Shown here piece by piece: positions 12,698 through 16,087 of a stretch of DNA of 16,087 bases. The notes below the pieces were generated by a model. That model searched no databases. It worked only from the letters and a program-made list of their open reading frames with translations, and was not told where the DNA came from. This DNA is from Gammaproteobacteria bacterium. GTDB lineage: Bacteria > Pseudomonadota > Gammaproteobacteria > SZUA-229. Location: contig JAESSQ010000273.1 of NCBI GenBank assembly GCA_016764035.1, positions 1-16,087 on the forward strand, written 5' to 3'. Each line of letters begins with the position of its first letter. The stretch's first letter is position 1. The position numbers were made by a program, and so were the translations under genes.

Positions 12698-15600
12698 ATG
12701 TTAAAACTTCCAAATAAATTTAAAATCATGTTGTTTAGCATGGTCTATGGAATGCTGGTTGCGGTTCCCGCAGTAGCTGAAGATATTGAAATTTATACCA
12801 CAGCAGGTACCACCGCAGCATCCACAACATCGCAGCCTAATGTGTTACTCATACTCGATACCTCCGGTAGTATGGGTAGTTCGGTATTGACGCGACCACC
12901 ATTTGATTCAAGTGTCGATTATTCTAGTGGTGGCGGCTGTTTTAAAGATGATCGTGCCTATATTTTACCGTACGGTGGTTTTTATGCCTGGATTCATTGC
13001 AACGGGTTTTATTCGCAATTTTATGGCACGCCTGATCAGTTGTCTCAAGTAGAGTTAAGTGAGTTTGTTTGTGACGCAGCAAATGATATTGAAACAGTTG
13101 GTTATGCGACAGAGCGTTTTTCACAATATAGAAGCGGTGCATGGAGTAATAGTATTACGTCGGACGACGAAGATGACTTTGTTGAGTGTGAATCGGATCA
13201 GGGCGTACATGGTGAAACATCGAGTAGTTCGTTGACCTGGGCCTCACAATCGGGTTCTGCCTGGTCAAGTTCTCAGAGTGATGAGATAGACTGGGCGTCT
13301 CGTGGTTTTGGTGCGACACTACATACCGGTCGCTATGCTAATTACTTAATTACTGCGCCGGTAACAAACGCAGGTACACGTATATCTGTAATGCAGCAAG
13401 CAATAAAAGATCTTATTGATTCTTTATCGGGTATCAATGTTGGCCTGATGCGTTTTGATAGTTCTAGTAATGGCGGCATGATTGCAACGCCAGTCGAGAG
13501 CGTTGACAACGCTGCTCACGCTCAAGAGCTAAAAGATGATGTTGATGCGATGACGGCATCTGGCGGCACGCCCTTGTCAGAATCATTTTATGAAGCAGCA
13601 TTATACTTTCAGGGTAGAGCGGTTGACTATGGTAATGGCTCGTCGCCATTTAATAGTGTCAGTGACTCAAAAACAGGGTCTAGTTATAAGTCACCTATTG
13701 TTGATGAATGTCAGAAAAATTACGCCATTATCTTAACTGACGGTGATCCTACAGGTGATTCTTTAAATTCTACGCGGCGTGCAAATTTAAACAGTACTAC
13801 GTCTGCTATCGGTAACTGCACGGGTAATTGTCTTGATGAAATTGCTAAATCAATTGGTACTAATGACCAAAGCACAAGTGTTACCGGTGATCAGTTTGTG
13901 TCGACCTTTACTATCGGTTTCGCTATTGATAATCAGTTGTTATTGGACACAGCAAATGAGAGTTTTCTTGCTACAGGTAGCGGCAAGCGATATTTGGCAG
14001 AAGATGCAGCATCGTTAACGGATGTATTAAATGAGGTATTTGCCTCTGTTTACGAAGTTGATACCTCGTTCTCTTCTCCTGCTGTTTCGGTCAATGCGTT
14101 TAATCGCGCTACGCATCTTGATGATCTGTTTTTTACTTTATTTCAACCAAAGCTGAGTCCACATTGGGATGGTAACCTGAAAAAATATAAATTAGCGTTT
14201 ATAGCCGACCCAAATGATGCAACGCAAGTTGTGCCTAGAATTGTTGATTCGCTAGGTGTAGTTGCCGTAGACAGTAATACAGGTTTCTTTACGGACACGG
14301 CTAGAAGTTTTTGGACAGACGGTGCTGACGATGGCAATGATGTGACGGCAGGTGGCGCGGCCAATGAGTTTGCACTCGGTCGTAATGTTTATACTTACAC
14401 CAGTTCTTATACCAGTACCAATGGTGTGCTTACACCTCTAAGCGCGTCTGTGGGTAATCTAACGGCATCGGTAAATCGTGTTACCAAGACAAACACCGCT
14501 ATTACGGAAGGCATGTTAGGCGTGGCGGCAGGTGTTGAGTTTTCTGCAGGCTTTCCTTTAAGAGATGCGGTAATAGACTGGGCAGAAGGTATCGATGTTA
14601 AGGACTTTGATGGCGACAGTAATACCGCGGAAGCACGTCGGGATATGGGTGATCCGCTACACTCTGAACCTGCTTTAGTTATTTATGGTGGTACAGAAGC
14701 GTCTCCTGATTTGGTGGCTTACATGGCGACGAATGATGGTTACTTGCATGCGATTGATGTTACGGATGGCTCCGAGATATTTTCCTTTATACCTCAGGAG
14801 TTATTACCTAATTTAGATACCGTAATGAATGATACAACGGGTTCTAAAACGTATGGTCTAGACGGTAATGTTGTTGCCTGGGTGAATGATGTTAACGAAG
14901 ATGGAATAATCAGTGGTGCAGGTGAGCACGTTTATTTATATATCGGTATGCGTCGTGGTGGTAAAGACATCTATTCCGTTGATGTTACTGATCGAAACAC
15001 ACCTAAACTACGCTGGATCATTAAAGGCGGCACCGGTGATTACGCTGCGTTGGCGCAGACATGGTCAAGTATTAATGTTGAAAAGATCAAAGATGGTAGC
15101 GTTGAAAAAACAGTATTAATCTTTGGTGGTGGTTATGATACCAATCAAGATAACGTAACCGTGCGAACACCTGATTCTATCGGTAACGCGGTGTTTATAG
15201 CTGATGCCGAAAGTGGTCAGTTGCTTTGGTCAGCAGGCCCCGGTGGTACAACAGTGCTTTCTGATATGGATTACAGTGTGCCAGCGAGAGTTAAACCGCT
15301 TGACCTTACGGGCGATGGTTTGACGGATCGTATGTATGTTGTCGATATGGGTGGTCAGATGTTCCGCTTTGATATTGACAATGACAATAATGGCGCATTG
15401 GCGAGCTCAGTCACCGGTGGACGTGTTGCAGATTTGGCGAGTACGGGCAGTGCCAATGCGCGTCGTTTTTATTATCCTCCAGATGTAGCGTTAATTGCAG
15501 AAAGAGGCAAGGCGGCTTATTTAGCAATAGGTATAGCTTCGGGTTATCGTGCGCATCCGTTGAATACGACGATAGAAGATCGTATTTACCTGTTAAAAGA

Positions 15601-16087
15601 TAATGATGTCTATACGCCGCCATCGGGTGGTTACACAACATTAACAGAATCTGATCTATTCGATGCGACGTTAAATCTTGTTGCGGGTGATGGTAATAGT
15701 ACGCAAAATGCGGCGGCATTATCTGGCCTGGATAGCAGTGATGGCTGGTTTATAAAACTGGATGATGAAACGGTCGCGGCAAATTATGTCGGTGAAAAAG
15801 GTTTATCTGAAGCGCTATTTATTGAAGGTACGCTTATCGTAACAACTTATATACCCGATGACCCAAGCCTGGCGTCAAGTAATTGCTCAAAAGATAGCTC
15901 GGGTTCAGGTAAGGTGTTCTTTCTCGATGTTCTCGATGCGTCTGCAGCCTATCCAAGTAGCGGTGATGTACAACCAGATCGTCACGTAGCATTGAGCAAG
16001 GAAGGTATTCCGCCATCACCTAATGTTATTATTACCAAAGGTGGTGAACCAACATTATGTATTGGTACGGAGTGTCAGTCAGCAAAC
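12698..16087 (+). CDS. pilY1: Type IV pilus tip adhesin/assembly factor PilY1 (3' truncated by window end)
   Basis: The frame stays open from the ATG at 12698 to the last base: 1130 codons, no stop. Residues 1-27 form a signal peptide ending AVA. A von Willebrand A domain follows: VLLILDTSGSMGSS supplies D54-x-S56-x-S58, T291 in SGGTPLSES and D348 in AIILTDGDPTGD complete a plausible MIDAS metal site. Between strand one and the rest lies a Cys- and Ser/Asp-rich insert (~70-215). From ~500 on comes the Neisseria_PilC/PilY1 beta-propeller domain, with ATNDGYLHAIDV, an EF-hand-like calcium loop DVNEDGIIS (731-739), VYLYIGMRRGGKDIYSVDV, and DLTGDGLTD (869-877). PilY1 sits at the pilus tip, promotes pilus extension and adhesion, and binds calcium in its best-studied homologue. 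It closes the minor-pilin operon seen here; the C-terminus lies outside. Confidence 0.93.
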   Translation, partial: MLKLPNKFKIMLFSMVYGMLVAVPAVAEDIEIYTTAGTTAASTTSQPNVLLILDTSGSMGSSVLTRPPFDSSVDYSSGGGCFKDDRAYILPYGGFYAWIHCNGFYSQFYGTPDQLSQVELSEFVCDAANDIETVGYATERFSQYRSGAWSNSITSDDEDDFVECESDQGVHGETSSSSLTWASQSGSAWSSSQSDEIDWASRGFGATLHTGRYANYLITAPVTNAGTRISVMQQAIKDLIDSLSGINVGLMRFDSSSNGGMIATPVESVDNAAHAQELKDDVDAMTASGGTPLSESFYEAALYFQGRAVDYGNGSSPFNSVSDSKTGSSYKSPIVDECQKNYAIILTDGDPTGDSLNSTRRANLNSTTSAIGNCTGNCLDEIAKSIGTNDQSTSVTGDQFVSTFTIGFAIDNQLLLDTANESFLATGSGKRYLAEDAASLTDVLNEVFASVYEVDTSFSSPAVSVNAFNRATHLDDLFFTLFQPKLSPHWDGNLKKYKLAFIADPNDATQVVPRIVDSLGVVAVDSNTGFFTDTARSFWTDGADDGNDVTAGGAANEFALGRNVYTYTSSYTSTNGVLTPLSASVGNLTASVNRVTKTNTAITEGMLGVAAGVEFSAGFPLRDAVIDWAEGIDVKDFDGDSNTAEARRDMGDPLHSEPALVIYGGTEASPDLVAYMATNDGYLHAIDVTDGSEIFSFIPQELLPNLDTVMNDTTGSKTYGLDGNVVAWVNDVNEDGIISGAGEHVYLYIGMRRGGKDIYSVDVTDRNTPKLRWIIKGGTGDYAALAQTWSSINVEKIKDGSVEKTVLIFGGGYDTNQDNVTVRTPDSIGNAVFIADAESGQLLWSAGPGGTTVLSDMDYSVPARVKPLDLTGDGLTDRMYVVDMGGQMFRFDIDNDNNGALASSVTGGRVADLASTGSANARRFYYPPDVALIAERGKAAYLAIGIASGYRAHPLNTTIEDRIYLLKDNDVYTPPSGGYTTLTESDLFDATLNLVAGDGNSTQNAAALSGLDSSDGWFIKLDDETVAANYVGEKGLSEALFIEGTLIVTTYIPDDPSLASSNCSKDSSGSGKVFFLDVLDASAAYPSSGDVQPDRHVALSKEGIPPSPNVIITKGGEPTLCIGTECQSAN

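Noticed and set aside
12942..16019. Several short open frames within the pilY1 region on both strands
   Set aside because: They overlap the single 1130-codon pilY1 frame, show low-complexity or His/Leu-rich compositions typical of shadow frames, and lack ribosome sites.

Overview
The window looks like chromosomal DNA from a gammaproteobacterium of moderate-to-low GC content. It is probably autotrophic, because it carries a phosphoribulokinase whose visible residues match the proteobacterial Calvin-cycle enzyme. The order glyS-gmhB-plsC, the thiG-trmB junction, and a fimT-pilV-pilW-pilX-pilY1 minor-pilin cluster all fit Gammaproteobacteria. No phage, insertion sequence, CRISPR array or plasmid function is visible. 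The genus cannot be named from sequence alone.

Layout. (1) 1-1992, plus strand: the C-terminal end of glyS, then gmhB and plsC, tightly packed as one operon. The first ~110 bases do not look like GlyS and may be an assembly end. (2) 1996-5891, minus strand: a TatD-family hydrolase that converges on plsC with a 3-nt gap; a strong hairpin terminator; prkB/cbbP; and a unit reading thiS, thiG, trmB. thiG is broken by one in-frame TAA where the family normally has a tyrosine. (3) 6188-9031, plus strand: an MscS-type channel with a periplasmic N-terminal domain, then thiO. (4) 9083-9159: a tRNA-Thr(CGU) with two odd positions, followed by a non-coding gap holding a long GU-tolerant hairpin. (5) 9428-16087, plus strand: fimT/gspH, pilV, pilW, pilX, a small exported CxxC protein that I do not recognise, and pilY1, which runs off the right edge.

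How the genes work together. ThiS (sulfur carrier), ThiG (thiazole synthase) and ThiO (glycine oxidase supplying dehydroglycine) are three components of aerobic thiazole synthesis for thiamine, split over two oppositely oriented loci. The four minor pilins and PilY1 form the priming and tip complex of type IV pili; the unknown CxxC protein sits inside that operon and is flanked by a 12-bp direct repeat. GmhB (LPS heptose) and PlsC (phospholipid) serve the envelope. The most notable items are the thiG nonsense codon, the unknown pilus-operon protein with its flanking repeat, the atypical tRNA-Thr and the hairpin between the tRNA and the pilus operon. I see no clear evidence for a wholly new system.
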